A stretch of 64,000 nucleotides of DNA from Cytobacillus oceanisediminis (GTDB lineage Bacteria > Bacillota > Bacilli > Bacillales > Cytobacillaceae): contig NZ_SOEE01000004.1 in the NCBI RefSeq assembly GCF_004366035.1, forward strand, positions 258,007 through 322,006. The letters are read 5' to 3'. Positions 8,940-18,736 of this stretch are shown piece by piece. The first letter of the stretch is position 1. Each line of letters begins with the position of its first letter. A program made the position numbers and the translations under genes. The notes under the pieces are model-generated. The model ran no database searches. It was given only the letters and a program-made list of their open reading frames with translations, and was not told the DNA's origin.

Positions 8940-9139
8940 TCAGGATAATGAAATAGGAGCCTTGCTTTGATTTAGTGATCCTTTTTCTTACATCGGCTCA
9001 TTTTAAATATGTTAATTTAAAGGATTTTTTACAAAAAGGTTGAAATTCTATTAAAACTGTTATACATTTTGCAACAGGTATTATGGAAAGAAACAGTCTG
9101 CTTCTTTATTCATTTTTGTGTTTTTTCTTGGAAACGGTT

Positions 9140-9171
9140 GCGGAAATATTCCGCTTAAGTTTGACAAACTT
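9140..9171. promoter_or_regulatory. Two adjacent palindromes upstream of topA
   Basis: GCGGAA/TTCCGC (9140-9145 and 9149-9154, centre ATA) is followed after two bases by AAGTTTG/CAAACTT (9157-9163 and 9165-9171, one-base centre). Both have perfect arms. The second palindrome includes TTGACA (9161-9166), a consensus -35. The layout resembles operators for dimeric regulators. Confidence 0.45.
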
Positions 9172-9190
9172 GAATAGAATGTAGAATAAT
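9161..9190 (+). promoter_or_regulatory. Candidate topA promoter
   Basis: TTGACA at 9161-9166 is a consensus -35. The -10 is less certain: TAGAAT (9182-9187) gives a short 15-nt spacer, while AATAAT (9185-9190) gives 18 nt. The predicted leader would be about 250 nt. Confidence 0.4.
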
Positions 9191-9439
9191 AATGAATATT
9201 TCAATACGAAAGCAGTAAAGCTGATGATACCAGCAAGCTGACAAAGAATAAATTATAATACTTCAATTATGCTAAAAGAGACATTTAAGCCGCTCCACAA
9301 AATGTAAATATTCAATTGAGGCTATTTAATATACGTTATTGATAAATGTAAGCAGGCAAGTTTAGCAGTATAAAAAATCCCGCATTTCAAGATTGATTTT
9401 GCCTGAATGTTTAAAAATCCCTCTCAAGGAGGACTATTG

Positions 9440-11515
9440 ATGTCAGAGTTTCTTGTAATCGTTGAGTCACCTGCAAAGGCAAAAACGATTGAGCGTTATT
9501 TAGGAAAAAAATATAAAGTGAAAGCTTCCATGGGACATGTCAGGGATCTTCCTAAAAGCCAAATGGGCATAGATGTGGAAAATAATTTTGAACCAAAATA
9601 CATAACCATTCGTGGAAAGGGCCCGGTTTTAAAGGAACTTAAGTCAGCGGCCAAAAAAGCCAAGAAAATTTACCTCGCGGCTGACCCCGACAGAGAAGGG
9701 GAAGCAATTGCCTGGCATCTGGCACATAGCCTGGACATGGATGTTACTTCAGACTGCCGTGTTGTTTTTAATGAAATTACGAAAGACGCCATTAAAGAAT
9801 CCTTTAAGCATCCAAGGCCAATCAACATGGATCTTGTTGATGCCCAGCAGGCAAGACGGATGCTGGACCGGTTAGTCGGTTATAATATCAGCCCGTTATT
9901 ATGGAAGAAAGTAAAAAAAGGATTAAGTGCGGGCAGGGTACAGTCTGTTGCAGTCCGTCTGATCATCGACCGTGAAAAGGAAATTAAGGACTTTATACCA
10001 GAAGAGTACTGGTCCATTGACGGTGAGTTCCTAAAAGGCAAAACAGCCTTCGATGCAGCTTTTTACGGGCTGGAAAATGAAAAAGTGGAATTGAAGTCTG
10101 AAAGCGATGTTCAAAATATATTAAGTAAAATGAAGGGCAATAAATTTAAGGTGGCGTCGGTTACCAAGAAGGAAAGAAAGCGGAATCCTGCCGCCCCTTT
10201 TACTACGTCATCACTTCAGCAGGAAGCTGCAAGGAAATTAAATTTCCGTGCCAAGAAAACCATGATGCTTGCACAGCAGCTTTATGAGGGAATTGATCTA
10301 GGCAAAGAAGGAACTGTTGGTTTAATTACTTATATGAGAACTGATTCAACACGCATTTCTGAAATTGCGCAAAATGAAGCAGCAGATTATATTCAAAACT
10401 CCTACGGGAAAGAATTCCTGCAGGGTGAAAAGAAAAAAGAAAAGAAAAACAGCAACGCCCAGGATGCCCATGAGGCCATCCGCCCGACAAGCACATTAAG
10501 GTCGCCTGCAAGTTTAAAAGAATTCTTGTCGCGTGATCAGCTTCGATTATACAGGCTCATTTGGGAACGCTTTGTTGCAAGCCAAATGGCACCAGCTGTT
10601 ATGGATACAATGAGTGTGGATTTAAAGAATGGTGAAGTGATCTTCAGGGCAACAGGGTCAAAAGTGAAGTTCCCTGGATTTATGAAAGTCTATGTTGAAG
10701 GCACAGATGATCAGTCAGAGGAAAAAGATAATATGCTCCCAGACCTGAAGGAAGGGGATGAAGTCCTTAAAAAAGACATCGAACCCAAACAGCACTTCAC
10801 TCAGCCCCCTCCAAGGTATACTGAGGCGAGGCTCGTAAAAACACTTGAAGAACAGGGGATTGGACGGCCATCCACTTTTGCTCCGACTCTTGACACAATT
10901 CAAAAACGGGGTTATGTTGCTCTAGACAACAAACGTTTTATTCCGACTGAACTGGGGGAAATTGTTCTTGAACTAATCATGGAATTCTTCCCTGAAATCC
11001 TTGATATCGAGTTTACAGCAAAGATGGAAAAAGACCTGGACTATGTTGAAGAAGGCAAGGTCAATTGGGTACAGATCATTGATGAATTCTATAAAGATTT
11101 TGAAAAGAATCTTGAGATAGCGGAAAAAGAAATGCAGGAAGTAGAAATTAAGGATGAACCTGCAGGTGAAGATTGTGAGCAATGCGGAAATCCAATGGTG
11201 TTCAAGATGGGGCGCTATGGAAAATTCATGGCATGCAGCAATTTCCCTGACTGCCGCAATACCAAACCGATTGTAAAGGATATTGGTGTGAAGTGTCCGA
11301 AGTGCAAAGAAGGAAATATAATAGAAAGAAAAAGCAAAAAACGCCGGATCTTCTACGGCTGTGACAGATTTCCTGAATGTGACTTTATTTCATGGGATAA
11401 ACCGCTGCCAAGAAGCTGTCCTAAATGCGATAACCTTCTAGTTGAGAAAAAACTCAAAAAAGGTGTCCAGGTTCAGTGTGTTGAATGCGACTATAAGGAA
11501 GAAAAGCAAAGTTAA
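9440..11515 (+). CDS. topA: DNA topoisomerase I (type IA)
   Basis: TopA relaxes negative supercoils by single-strand passage. The 691-residue protein, the same length as B. subtilis TopA, has an N-terminal Toprim domain ([17 protein letters not shown] from residue 7; [16 protein letters not shown] from 80, with the DxDxE metal site). The active-site Tyr298 is in [12 protein letters not shown]. Three Cys4 zinc-ribbon motifs lie at the C-terminus (CEQCG...CSNFPDC, CPKCK...CDRFPEC, CPKCD...CVEC). The ATG at 9440 follows AAGGAGG by seven nt; an upstream in-frame ATG at 9407 would place that SD inside the coding region. It is followed by a terminator. Confidence 0.97.
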   Translation: MSEFLVIVESPAKAKTIERYLGKKYKVKASMGHVRDLPKSQMGIDVENNFEPKYITIRGKGPVLKELKSAAKKAKKIYLAADPDREGEAIAWHLAHSLDMDVTSDCRVVFNEITKDAIKESFKHPRPINMDLVDAQQARRMLDRLVGYNISPLLWKKVKKGLSAGRVQSVAVRLIIDREKEIKDFIPEEYWSIDGEFLKGKTAFDAAFYGLENEKVELKSESDVQNILSKMKGNKFKVASVTKKERKRNPAAPFTTSSLQQEAARKLNFRAKKTMMLAQQLYEGIDLGKEGTVGLITYMRTDSTRISEIAQNEAADYIQNSYGKEFLQGEKKKEKKNSNAQDAHEAIRPTSTLRSPASLKEFLSRDQLRLYRLIWERFVASQMAPAVMDTMSVDLKNGEVIFRATGSKVKFPGFMKVYVEGTDDQSEEKDNMLPDLKEGDEVLKKDIEPKQHFTQPPPRYTEARLVKTLEEQGIGRPSTFAPTLDTIQKRGYVALDNKRFIPTELGEIVLELIMEFFPEILDIEFTAKMEKDLDYVEEGKVNWVQIIDEFYKDFEKNLEIAEKEMQEVEIKDEPAGEDCEQCGNPMVFKMGRYGKFMACSNFPDCRNTKPIVKDIGVKCPKCKEGNIIERKSKKRRIFYGCDRFPECDFISWDKPLPRSCPKCDNLLVEKKLKKGVQVQCVECDYKEEKQS

Positions 11516-11543
11516 GGGTGGGCTTAAATGCTCACTCTTTTCT
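11516..11543 (+). terminator. Terminator after topA
   Basis: GGGTGGGC (11516-11523) pairs with GCTCACTC (11530-11537) using two G-U pairs, loop TTAAAT, followed by TTTTCT. Confidence 0.78.
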
Positions 11544-11758
11544 ATTGAGGGATGTGCATCCAGAATACTTCCAGCAAGGTTTCCTTCGTTTGTTTCAAAG
11601 AATATCAGCTTCAAATCGTTCATGAAACTTTTTTATTTTTAAAACGTATTGTAAAATGGCAGAATGAATAAGAACAGGGTAAAGTAAGAGGGACTGTTTT
11701 TAAAAAATCTAAATTAATCATGACATCGTCATCATAAGTATATATGGAGGTTCATTTT

Positions 11759-13066
11759 ATGAAAGATACAGCAGTAAATGTAATAGGAGCGGGATTAGCA
11801 GGCAGTGAGGCTGCATGGCAGCTGGCCAGCAGGGGAATAAGAGTAAAGCTCTACGAAATGAGGCCAGTAAGGCAGACTCCTGCCCATCACACAGATAAAT
11901 TTGCCGAACTTGTCTGCAGCAACTCTCTGCGTGCAAATACTTTAACGAATGCTGTCGGTGTATTAAAAGAAGAAATGCGGAAGCTGAATTCTGTTATCAT
12001 CCATTCAGCTGACAGCAGTGCCGTTCCTGCTGGGGGAGCATTGGCAGTTGACCGGCATGATTTTGCGGCTCGTGTAACGGAACAAGTCAAAAACCATCCG
12101 AATGTAACGGTAATAAATGAAGAAGTGACAGATATTCCGGAAGGGCCAACTGTAATCGCTACAGGACCGTTGACAAGTGAAGCCCTATCCGGAAAATTAA
12201 AAGAGCTGTCCGGAGAAGATTATTTATATTTTTACGATGCGGCTGCTCCAATTCTAGAAAAAGACTCAATCGATATGAATAAAGTTTATTTGAAATCACG
12301 GTATGATAAGGGAGAAGCGGCATATTTGAATTGCCCAATGACAGAAGAAGAATTTGACCGTTTTTATGAGGCTCTTACCTCCGCAGAAACAGTTCCATTA
12401 AAGGAATTTGAAAAGGAAATCTTTTTCGAGGGCTGCATGCCAATAGAGGTGATGGCAAACAGGGGAAAGAAAACAATGCTTTTTGGCCCGATGAAGCCGG
12501 TAGGTTTAGAAGATCCGAAAACAGGAAAAAGGCCATATGCAGTTGTTCAGCTTCGACAGGATGATGCTGCCGGAACTCTTTATAATATTGTAGGCTTCCA
12601 GACACATTTGAAATGGGGGCCGCAAAAAGAAGTAATCCGCTTGATTCCTGGTCTCGAAAATGCTGAAATAGTAAGGTATGGCGTTATGCACCGGAATACA
12701 TTTATCAACTCTCCAAAAGTTCTGCGCGCAACATATCAATTCAAGAACCGGGATGATTTGTTCTTTGCAGGGCAAATGACAGGGGTTGAAGGTTATGTGG
12801 AATCTGCGGCCAGCGGACTTGTGGCAGGAATCAATGCTGCCAGGCTTGTTAAAGGAGAAGATCCTTTAGAGTTTCCTCATGAGACTGCGATTGGAAGCAT
12901 GGCGCGTTATATTACTACCGCTAACCCGAAAAGTTTCCAGCCTATGAACGCTAATTTTGGTTTGTTTCCTGAACTTCCTGAAAAAATCAGAGGGAAAAAA
13001 GAAAGAAATGAAAAGCATGCGGAAAAAGCATTAGGAACAATTCAGAACTTTGTGAAAAATTTGTAA
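11759..13066 (+). CDS. trmFO: Folate/FAD-dependent tRNA U54 methyltransferase TrmFO
   Basis: TrmFO forms ribothymidine at position 54 of tRNA using methylene-tetrahydrofolate and FAD. The 435-residue product has an N-terminal FAD-binding motif, [16 protein letters not shown] (from residue 7), the conserved [11 protein letters not shown] segment near residue 50 and a [16 protein letters not shown] block near 280. The length equals that of B. subtilis TrmFO (formerly Gid). The ATG at 11759 lies eight nt after TGGAGG; an ATG at 11744 would precede that SD and has no support. The gene precedes xerC as in B. subtilis, with a U-less hairpin between them. Confidence 0.97.
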   Translation: MKDTAVNVIGAGLAGSEAAWQLASRGIRVKLYEMRPVRQTPAHHTDKFAELVCSNSLRANTLTNAVGVLKEEMRKLNSVIIHSADSSAVPAGGALAVDRHDFAARVTEQVKNHPNVTVINEEVTDIPEGPTVIATGPLTSEALSGKLKELSGEDYLYFYDAAAPILEKDSIDMNKVYLKSRYDKGEAAYLNCPMTEEEFDRFYEALTSAETVPLKEFEKEIFFEGCMPIEVMANRGKKTMLFGPMKPVGLEDPKTGKRPYAVVQLRQDDAAGTLYNIVGFQTHLKWGPQKEVIRLIPGLENAEIVRYGVMHRNTFINSPKVLRATYQFKNRDDLFFAGQMTGVEGYVESAASGLVAGINAARLVKGEDPLEFPHETAIGSMARYITTANPKSFQPMNANFGLFPELPEKIRGKKERNEKHAEKALGTIQNFVKNL

Positions 13067-13079
13067 ATTATGTTGCGTT

Positions 13080-13112
13080 GGGCTGCTGAGTTGTGATACT
13101 ATTTAGTAGCCC
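13080..13112 (+). other. 10-bp hairpin between trmFO and xerC
   Basis: GGGCTGCTGA (13080-13089) pairs with TTAGTAGCCC (13103-13112) including two wobble pairs. No U-tract follows, and the xerC SD (GAGGTGA, 13117-13123) begins four bases later. It may be a processing or attenuation structure rather than a terminator. Confidence 0.5.
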
Positions 13113-13130
13113 TTGCGAGGTGAACATTTA

Positions 13131-14033
13131 ATGTCTGAAAATGTGAACGTTTCTTTAAAGTTGTTTATTGAATATTTACAAATTGAGAAAAATTATTCAC
13201 AATATACTATTGAGCATTACCAGCATGATATTGGTGAATTTTTTATGTTCATGTCTGAACAAGCAATTGCGGATTTAACAAAAGTCGAATATCAGGATGT
13301 CAGGATTTATCTAACCGATCTTTACGATAAAAAGATGTCCCGTAAGTCAGTTGCCAGGAAAATATCAAGCTTAAGGAGCTTTTTTAAATTTTTGCTCAGA
13401 GAAGAAGAAGTCGCTGAAAATCCTTTTGCACTTGTTTCCATTCCGAAAGCGCAGAAAAAGCTGCCGGAATTTTTCTATGAGGAGGAAATGATGCAGCTTT
13501 TCAATGCTTGTGAAGCCAGTTCTCCTCTAGGGCAAAGAAATAAAGCACTTCTTGAACTATTGTATGCAACCGGCATCCGGGTCAGCGAGTGCAGCCAAAT
13601 CCGCATAAAAGACCTGGATATGTATCTTTCAACGGTTCTGGTCCGCGGCAAGGGCAGTAAAGAGCGGTATGTCCCTTTTGGAAGCTTTGCCCAGGATGCA
13701 CTTGACACATACATAAACCATGGACGTAAAGAATTGCTTGCCAATGGGATCGTGCAGGAAAATTTGTTTCTGAATGCCCGTGGCGGCCCGCTTACAGCAA
13801 GGGGAATCAGGACTATCCTGGATAAGATTATCGAGAAATCATCCTTAACAGGCAAAATCCATCCCCATATGCTTCGCCACACATTTGCGACGCATCTAAT
13901 GGCAAATGGAGCTGATATGAGAACAGTTCAGGAATTACTTGGACACGCATTTCTATCATCAACCCAGGTATATACACATGTTACGAATGAATACTTGAAA
14001 AAAACTTATATGGCCCATCATCCGCGGGCATAG
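13131..14033 (+). CDS. xerC: Tyrosine recombinase XerC (CodV)
   Basis: XerC works with XerD at dif to resolve chromosome dimers. The 300-residue protein has an N-terminal core-binding domain (about 5-95) and a catalytic domain with the full active-site set: Arg150 (ATGIRVSE), Lys174 (RGKGSKER), His246 and Arg249 (HPHMLRH), His272 (LLGHAF) and nucleophile Tyr281 (QVYTHV). The ATG at 13131 is set by GAGGTGA seven nt upstream; a TTG at 13113 would precede the SD. It begins the xerC-hslV-hslU-codY group (codVWXY of B. subtilis), so it is the resident chromosomal gene and not a mobile-element integrase. Confidence 0.96.
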   Translation: MSENVNVSLKLFIEYLQIEKNYSQYTIEHYQHDIGEFFMFMSEQAIADLTKVEYQDVRIYLTDLYDKKMSRKSVARKISSLRSFFKFLLREEEVAENPFALVSIPKAQKKLPEFFYEEEMMQLFNACEASSPLGQRNKALLELLYATGIRVSECSQIRIKDLDMYLSTVLVRGKGSKERYVPFGSFAQDALDTYINHGRKELLANGIVQENLFLNARGGPLTARGIRTILDKIIEKSSLTGKIHPHMLRHTFATHLMANGADMRTVQELLGHAFLSSTQVYTHVTNEYLKKTYMAHHPRA

Positions 14034-14105
14034 CAAAAGACATTCATTACCTAATAGTCTGCAGAAAAAAATCAAAGGCAATATGCTCCAAAGGAGGAGT
14101 CTTTC

Positions 14106-14648
14106 ATGTCCGAATTTCATGCTACAACAATATTTGCTGTTCATCATAATGGTGAATGTGCAATGTCCGGCGACGGCCAGGTTACCTTTGGAAATGCAGT
14201 TGTGATGAAACACACTGCAAGAAAAGTCAGAAAGCTATTTAATGGTAAGGTGCTGGCTGGATTTGCAGGCTCAGTAGCAGATGCATTTACGTTATTCGAA
14301 ATGTTTGAAGCAAAACTTGAAGAGTATAATGGAAACCTTGAAAGAGCAGCTGTGGAGCTTGCAAAAGAGTGGAGAAGCGATAAGGTTTTACGCAAGCTCG
14401 AAGCAATGCTTATTGTTATGAATACGGATAGTCTGCTGCTTATCTCCGGTACAGGTGAAGTTATTGAGCCGGATGATGGAATTCTGGCTATTGGATCAGG
14501 AGGCAACTATGCCCTTGCAGCTGGAAGGTCTTTAAAGAGATTTGCAGGCGAACACCTGTCAGCAAGAGAAATTGCGAAGGCCTCGCTTGAAATGGCTGCG
14601 GAAATATGTGTATATACAAACCACAACATCATTGTGGAAGAACTCTAA
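14106..14648 (+). CDS. hslV: ATP-dependent protease HslV/ClpQ, proteolytic subunit (CodW)
   Basis: HslV forms the double-hexameric peptidase chamber activated by HslU. The 180-residue protein starts [12 protein letters not shown]. In most HslV proteins the mature N-terminal residue is Thr; bacillar CodW uses a Ser at position 2, and here Ser2 likewise precedes the family TT pair at 7-8. Conserved segments [23 protein letters not shown] and [11 protein letters not shown] match the family closely. The SD AAGGAGG precedes the ATG. hslU begins 18 nt downstream. Confidence 0.96.
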   Translation: MSEFHATTIFAVHHNGECAMSGDGQVTFGNAVVMKHTARKVRKLFNGKVLAGFAGSVADAFTLFEMFEAKLEEYNGNLERAAVELAKEWRSDKVLRKLEAMLIVMNTDSLLLISGTGEVIEPDDGILAIGSGGNYALAAGRSLKRFAGEHLSAREIAKASLEMAAEICVYTNHNIIVEEL

Positions 14649-14666
14649 TAAAAGGAGTGCTGTTGC

Positions 14667-16070
14667 ATGGGTAAAGGAACAAATTTAACTCCCCGCCAAA
14701 TTGTTGAGCGTTTGGATCAATTTATCATCGGTCAAAAGGATGCAAAAAAAGCAGTCGCTGTTGCACTTAGAAATCGCTATCGCCGCAGCTTGCTTGAAGA
14801 AAAATTGCGGGATGAAGTAAATCCTAAAAATATACTGATGATTGGTCCGACTGGAGTAGGAAAGACTGAGATTGCACGCAGAATGGCTAAATTGGTCGGT
14901 GCCCCATTTGTTAAAGTGGAGGCAACCAAATTTACCGAGGTCGGATATGTTGGCAGGGATGTTGAATCCATGGTCAGGGATCTTGTGGAAACATCCGTCC
15001 GTTTGGTTAAAGAAGAGAAGATGGCCAGTGTAAAGGAAAGAGCAGAAGAAAGTGCCAACCTCCGCATCCTTGAATTGCTTGTACCGGGTGCCAAAAAGGC
15101 AGCTAATTATAAAAATCCTCTCGAAATGCTATTTGGCGGGGGTAATGATCAGCAGCAGGATACGCATCAGACAGAAGATTTTAACCTCCAGGAAAAGCGC
15201 AAGATTGTAAAAGAAAAGCTTGCACTTGGCGAATTGGAAAATGAAGTTATTACCGTTGAAGTAGAGGAGCAGCAGCCTTCCATGTTTGACATGCTGCAGG
15301 GCTCAGGTATGGAGCAGATGGGCATGAATATGCAGGATGCCCTCAGCAGCCTTATGCCGAAGAAAAGGAAAAAAAGGAAACTGACTGTACGGGAAGCAAG
15401 AAAGATATTAACAAATGAAGAAGCCCAAAAGCTGATTGATATGGACGAAGTCGGTCAGGAGGCTGTATTCCGCGCTGAACAGTCAGGAATTATTTTCATT
15501 GATGAAATCGATAAAATAGCCAGCAAAAACAGCGGCGGTTCTTCAGCTGATGTTTCAAGAGAAGGGGTTCAAAGAGACATCTTGCCGGTGGTAGAAGGTT
15601 CAACAGTAGTAACCAAATACGGTTCTGTAAAGACAGACCATGTATTGTTTATTGCTGCCGGTGCATTCCACATGGCGAAGCCTTCCGACCTGATTCCTGA
15701 ATTACAGGGACGTTTTCCGATCCGTGTGGAGCTCACGAAACTAACCGTTGAGGATTTCTACAAAATACTCGTTGAGCCCGATAATGCATTAATAAAACAA
15801 TACGAAGCATTATTGGTAACTGAAGGTATACAAATTGAATTTTCTGACGATGCTATTCGTAGGATTGCTCAATTTGCTTTCGAAGTAAACCAAAATACAG
15901 ATAATATCGGTGCTAGACGTCTTCATACCATCATGGAAAAATTGTTGGAGGATCTATCATTTGAAGCACCGGATATCACAATGGAAAAAATCACAATTAC
16001 CCCTCAGTATGTCGAGGAGAAACTGGGAGCCATTTCCCGCAATAAGGATTTAAGCCAGTTTATTCTATGA
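14667..16070 (+). CDS. hslU: HslU/ClpY AAA+ unfoldase subunit (CodX)
   Basis: HslU is the hexameric ATPase that unfolds substrates for HslV. In the 467-residue protein, Walker A GPTGVGKT lies at residues 60-67 and Walker [10 protein letters not shown] at 274-282. The pore motif GYVG lies at 93-96. The I-domain insertion spans roughly 110-240 and is rich in Gln and Met. The C-terminal tail DLSQFIL is of the kind that docks into HslV. The SD AAGGAG precedes the ATG. A 7-bp inverted repeat, CTATGAC/GTCATAG (16065-16071 and 16091-16097), straddles the stop codon. codY follows after 138 nt. Confidence 0.97.
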   Translation: MGKGTNLTPRQIVERLDQFIIGQKDAKKAVAVALRNRYRRSLLEEKLRDEVNPKNILMIGPTGVGKTEIARRMAKLVGAPFVKVEATKFTEVGYVGRDVESMVRDLVETSVRLVKEEKMASVKERAEESANLRILELLVPGAKKAANYKNPLEMLFGGGNDQQQDTHQTEDFNLQEKRKIVKEKLALGELENEVITVEVEEQQPSMFDMLQGSGMEQMGMNMQDALSSLMPKKRKKRKLTVREARKILTNEEAQKLIDMDEVGQEAVFRAEQSGIIFIDEIDKIASKNSGGSSADVSREGVQRDILPVVEGSTVVTKYGSVKTDHVLFIAAGAFHMAKPSDLIPELQGRFPIRVELTKLTVEDFYKILVEPDNALIKQYEALLVTEGIQIEFSDDAIRRIAQFAFEVNQNTDNIGARRLHTIMEKLLEDLSFEAPDITMEKITITPQYVEEKLGAISRNKDLSQFIL

Positions 16071-16208
16071 CCCATTGTTTAGAGATCCATGTCATAGGGT
16101 ACACGAGGAATGAATCTTAAATTTTATACGAATGTTTAAAGAAGTAATAAGTTATTTAATCTTAACAAAATATATGTTTATGGGTTATAGCAAATAGGAG
16201 GAAATACA

Positions 16209-16988
16209 ATGGATTTATTAACAAAAACAAGAAAAATTAATGCAATGCTCCAAAGAGCGGCCGGAAAACCGGTTAACTTCAAGGAAATGTCAGAAACACT
16301 AAGCGATGTAATCGAAGCAAATATCTTCGTGGTGAGCCGTAGAGGCAAACTGCTTGGATTTGCTGTAAACCAGCAAATTGAAAATGAGCGCATGAAGCAA
16401 ATGCTTGCAGATCGTCAATTCCCTGAAGAATATACTAAAAATTTATTTAACATCCAGGAAACTTCATCAAATCTGGATGTAGAAAGTGAATATACTGCAT
16501 TCCCAGTTGAAAACAAAGATCTTTTCGCAAATGGTTTGACTACAATTGTTCCAATAATCGGCGGCGGAGAGCGTCTGGGTACTTTAATTCTTGCCAGATT
16601 ACAGGAGCAGTTCCATGATGATGATTTAATTCTTGCTGAATATGGTGCTACTGTAGTTGGTATGGAAATCCTTCGTGAAAAAGCTGAAGAAATTGAAGAA
16701 GAAGCACGCAGCAAGGCTGTTGTACAAATGGCAATCAGTTCTCTTTCATACAGTGAGCTGGAAGCGATCGAGCATATCTTTGAAGAGCTTAACGGCAACG
16801 AAGGGCTTCTTGTAGCATCAAAAATTGCTGATCGTGTAGGCATTACGCGCTCTGTAATCGTAAATGCCCTAAGAAAACTGGAAAGTGCAGGGGTTATTGA
16901 GTCCCGATCGTTAGGTATGAAAGGTACTTATATCAAAGTTCTAAACGATAAGTTTCTGGTTGAATTAGAAAAACTTAAATCTAACTAA
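16209..16988 (+). CDS. codY: GTP- and branched-chain-amino-acid-sensing repressor CodY
   Basis: CodY is the global nutrient-responsive regulator of low-GC Gram-positives. The 259-residue protein has the N-terminal GAF ligand-binding domain (about 1-150) and a C-terminal winged helix-turn-helix, [20 protein letters not shown] (about 203-222). AGGAGG precedes the ATG. It is the last gene before the fla/che operon; in B. subtilis CodY represses that operon directly. No clean match to the CodY box AATTTTCWGAAAATT was seen in the gap; TAATTATTAGAAATAA near 17206 is a poor one. A strong terminator follows. Confidence 0.98.
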   Translation: MDLLTKTRKINAMLQRAAGKPVNFKEMSETLSDVIEANIFVVSRRGKLLGFAVNQQIENERMKQMLADRQFPEEYTKNLFNIQETSSNLDVESEYTAFPVENKDLFANGLTTIVPIIGGGERLGTLILARLQEQFHDDDLILAEYGATVVGMEILREKAEEIEEEARSKAVVQMAISSLSYSELEAIEHIFEELNGNEGLLVASKIADRVGITRSVIVNALRKLESAGVIESRSLGMKGTYIKVLNDKFLVELEKLKSN

Positions 16989-16999
16989 TATAGTCCTTT

Positions 17000-17030
17000 A
17001 AAACCCGTCTATAAATGACGGGTTTTTTAT
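17000..17030 (+). terminator. Intrinsic terminator of codY
   Basis: AAAACCCGTC (17000-17009) and GACGGGTTTT (17017-17026) are perfect complements around TATAAAT; the T-run continues to 17026. Confidence 0.93.
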
Positions 17031-17298
17031 TACAAATAGATTACAAAATCGTTGGTAAATTTATGTAATTTTATCATTTTTTATAAGGATTTTTGGCTTA
17101 TTTTACATTATAAGCATTTGCCTTGTTTAGATTAGATAGTTCAAAAGAATCACGAGCGGGGTGTGGATGAATTTTAGATGGGAGAAAGAAGTATGTGCGA
17201 TTGGTAATTATTAGAAATAAATCAATGTAACTTTCAGCATATTTAAAAGATTTGTCGAAAATAGGACAAAAGAATCATTAAAATTAACCTTATGTTCA

Positions 17299-17327
17299 TA
17301 GACATATTATTTCATATTCATTACAAT
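17299..17327 (+). promoter_or_regulatory. Sigma-A-type promoter P1 of fla/che operon
   Basis: -35 TAGACA (17299-17304), 17-nt spacer, -10 TACAAT (17322-17327). Confidence 0.6.
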
Positions 17328-17347
17328 AATGTTTATGATGACATAAT

Positions 17348-17375
17348 TTGTCCATTATCACCAAATTTCTACAAT
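17348..17375 (+). promoter_or_regulatory. Sigma-A-type promoter P2 of fla/che operon
   Basis: -35 TTGTCC (17348-17353), 16-nt spacer, -10 TACAAT (17370-17375). A start near 17382 would leave a leader of about 35 nt before flgB. Confidence 0.55.
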
Positions 17376-17416
17376 AATTACCATGATAAAAATTGTGTTT
17401 ATATGAGGTGTTGTGA

Positions 17417-17812
17417 TTGAAACTGTTTTCAGGCACTATATCAACTTTAGAAAAAGCATTGGATTACTCTTCGCTTAAGCAAAAGGTAATATCTCAAAAT
17501 ATTGCAAATGCGGACACTCCAAACTATAAAGCAAAAGATGCAAGCTTTAAAGAGGCTTTTCAGAGCGCTCTAAAAGGATCAATGGAAGCAAACAAAAGTG
17601 ACTTCAGGCATTACGACTTTAAGAATGGATCATCTTCGGCGCAAGGTGCAGTGACAAAACGCAATGCTTCTTACAATCATAATGGCAACAGTGTAGATGT
17701 AGATAAGGAAATGGCGGAACTGGCTACAAATCAGATTTACTATAATGCAGTGATTGAACGAGTAAGCGGGAAGTTTTCTAGCCTGCAGAATGTATTGCGG
17801 GGAGGAAAATAG
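17417..17812 (+). CDS. flgB: Flagellar proximal rod protein FlgB
   Basis: FlgB is a rod subunit exported through the flagellar type III system and assembled near the MS ring. The 131-residue protein shows the rod/hook N-terminal signature KQKVISQNIANADTPNYKAK and the C-terminal heptad VDVDKEMAELATNQIYYNAV. A TTG start at 17417 is used; GAGGTG lies six nt upstream and no ATG in frame fits better. It is the first gene of the fla/che operon, with flgC two nt behind. Confidence 0.95.
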   Translation: MKLFSGTISTLEKALDYSSLKQKVISQNIANADTPNYKAKDASFKEAFQSALKGSMEANKSDFRHYDFKNGSSSAQGAVTKRNASYNHNGNSVDVDKEMAELATNQIYYNAVIERVSGKFSSLQNVLRGGK

Positions 17813-17814
17813 TA

Positions 17815-18267
17815 ATGTCTATGTTTCATAGTATGAATAACACAGCATCGGCTCTTACTGCCCAAAGGCTCCGCATGGATGTAATTTCTTCTAATATGGC
17901 CAATGCGGACTCTACCAGAAGTGTGAATGGAGAGGCCCCCTACAGAAGGAAATCAGTAGTATTGGAACCGGAAGAAGGACAATTTTCATCTTTTTTAAAT
18001 ATGGCAATGAGCCGAACAGGCGGAAGCTCTGCAGGAAACGGTGTAAAGGTTTCAAGAATTGTAGAAGATCGGGAGACGCCAGCTAAAATGGTTTATGATC
18101 CCACCCATGTCGATGCTAATGAGGATGGATATGTTGAAATGCCGAATGTGGACCCTCTAAGAGAAATGACGGATCTGATTAGTGCGACAAGATCTTATGA
18201 AGCCAATGTAACTGTTTTTAATGCATCTAAAGGCATGATGATGAAAGCTTTGGAAATCGGCAAATAA
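17815..18267 (+). CDS. flgC: Flagellar proximal rod protein FlgC
   Basis: FlgC is a rod component. The 150-residue protein has the N-terminal signature RLRMDVISSNMANADSTR and a C-terminal helix with MTDLISATRSYEANVTVFNA, which pack together in the rod. AGGAGG... GGAGG is provided by the end of flgB (GGGGAGG, just before the flgB stop), so translation is tightly coupled. fliE follows after 12 nt. Confidence 0.95.
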   Translation: MSMFHSMNNTASALTAQRLRMDVISSNMANADSTRSVNGEAPYRRKSVVLEPEEGQFSSFLNMAMSRTGGSSAGNGVKVSRIVEDRETPAKMVYDPTHVDANEDGYVEMPNVDPLREMTDLISATRSYEANVTVFNASKGMMMKALEIGK

Positions 18268-18279
18268 GGAGAACGTTAA

Positions 18280-18585
18280 ATGAATAATGTAACTTTTATG
18301 CCAGTGAATACTTTAAAGCCTGCTGAAAATCAAAAGACTCATACATATACATCATTCGATGCTCAGCAAAGTTTTTCGTCCGTTTTAAAGCAATCAATTG
18401 AAAAAATAAATAATGCCCAGATTCAGTCAGATGTTATGACTGAAAAACTTGCAAAGGGAGAAAATGTTGATCTTCACCAGGTGATGATTACATCACAGAA
18501 AGCGAGCATTACAATGCAGGCTGCACTGGAAATCAGAAATAAAGTAATTGAAGCTTATCAGGAAGCGATGAGAATGCAAGTTTAA
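18280..18585 (+). CDS. fliE: MS-ring/rod adaptor FliE
   Basis: FliE joins the MS ring to the rod. This 101-residue protein has the family C-terminal region LHQVMITSQKASITMQAALEI... ending YQEAMRMQV, with helices typical of FliE. An SD (AAGGAG) precedes the ATG. After fliE the operon is interrupted by 151 nt carrying two hairpins before fliF, which is the widest gap in this part of the operon. Confidence 0.95.
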   Translation: MNNVTFMPVNTLKPAENQKTHTYTSFDAQQSFSSVLKQSIEKINNAQIQSDVMTEKLAKGENVDLHQVMITSQKASITMQAALEIRNKVIEAYQEAMRMQV

Positions 18586-18614
18586 TTTTACAGCTGTTCC
18601 CTTTGAATAAAAAT

Positions 18615-18661
18615 AAAAAATTGAAAGGATCCACTGAATGGTGAGATTTTTTCAATTTTTT
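18615..18661 (+). terminator. Possible intra-operon attenuator between fliE and fliF
   Basis: AAAAATTGAAA (18616-18626) pairs perfectly with TTTCAATTTTT (18650-18660), and the 3' arm supplies a U-rich end. The loop may form a further small stem. The stem is AU-rich, so termination may be partial, which would reduce expression of fliF onward relative to flgB-flgC-fliE. Confidence 0.5.
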
Positions 18662-18700
18662 CATGAATGAAAATGATTAAAGCTAAAAACTAGTTATGGC

Positions 18701-18725
18701 GGTTATTAGCTTAGACAGAATAACC
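18701..18725 (+). promoter_or_regulatory. Hairpin directly abutting the fliF Shine-Dalgarno
   Basis: GGTTATT (18701-18707) pairs perfectly with AATAACC (18719-18725) around 11 nt. The SD GGAGG begins at the next base (18726-18730). Confidence 0.55.
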
Positions 18726-18736
18726 GGAGGATTGTA

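Larger units (their letters stand above)
8940..9439. other. Long AT-rich region upstream of topA
   Basis: 500 nt with no supported gene. It contains two adjacent palindromes at 9140-9171, the second overlapping a TTGACA. Several weak promoter-like boxes occur, for example TTGAAA with TATACA near 9050. The rest is AT-rich with no hairpin-plus-U-tract that I could identify. Confidence 0.6.
17031..17416. other. fla/che operon upstream region
   Basis: About 390 nt of AT-rich DNA with no gene. It carries two overlapping-range sigma-A-type promoters at 17299-17327 and 17348-17375. No sigma-D pattern (TAAA then GCCGATAT) was found, although B. subtilis has one at this position. Confidence 0.6.

Noticed and set aside
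13131..14033. Tyrosine recombinase as a sign of an integrated element
   Set aside because: It is the conserved chromosomal xerC/codV in its usual place with hslV-hslU-codY; no att sites or phage genes are nearby.
17160..17225. CodY box in the fla/che upstream region
   Set aside because: The best match (near 17206) has about five mismatches to the 15-base consensus, too poor to annotate.
17031..17416. Sigma-D promoter before flgB
   Set aside because: No TAAA-N15-GCCGATAT-like sequence could be found.
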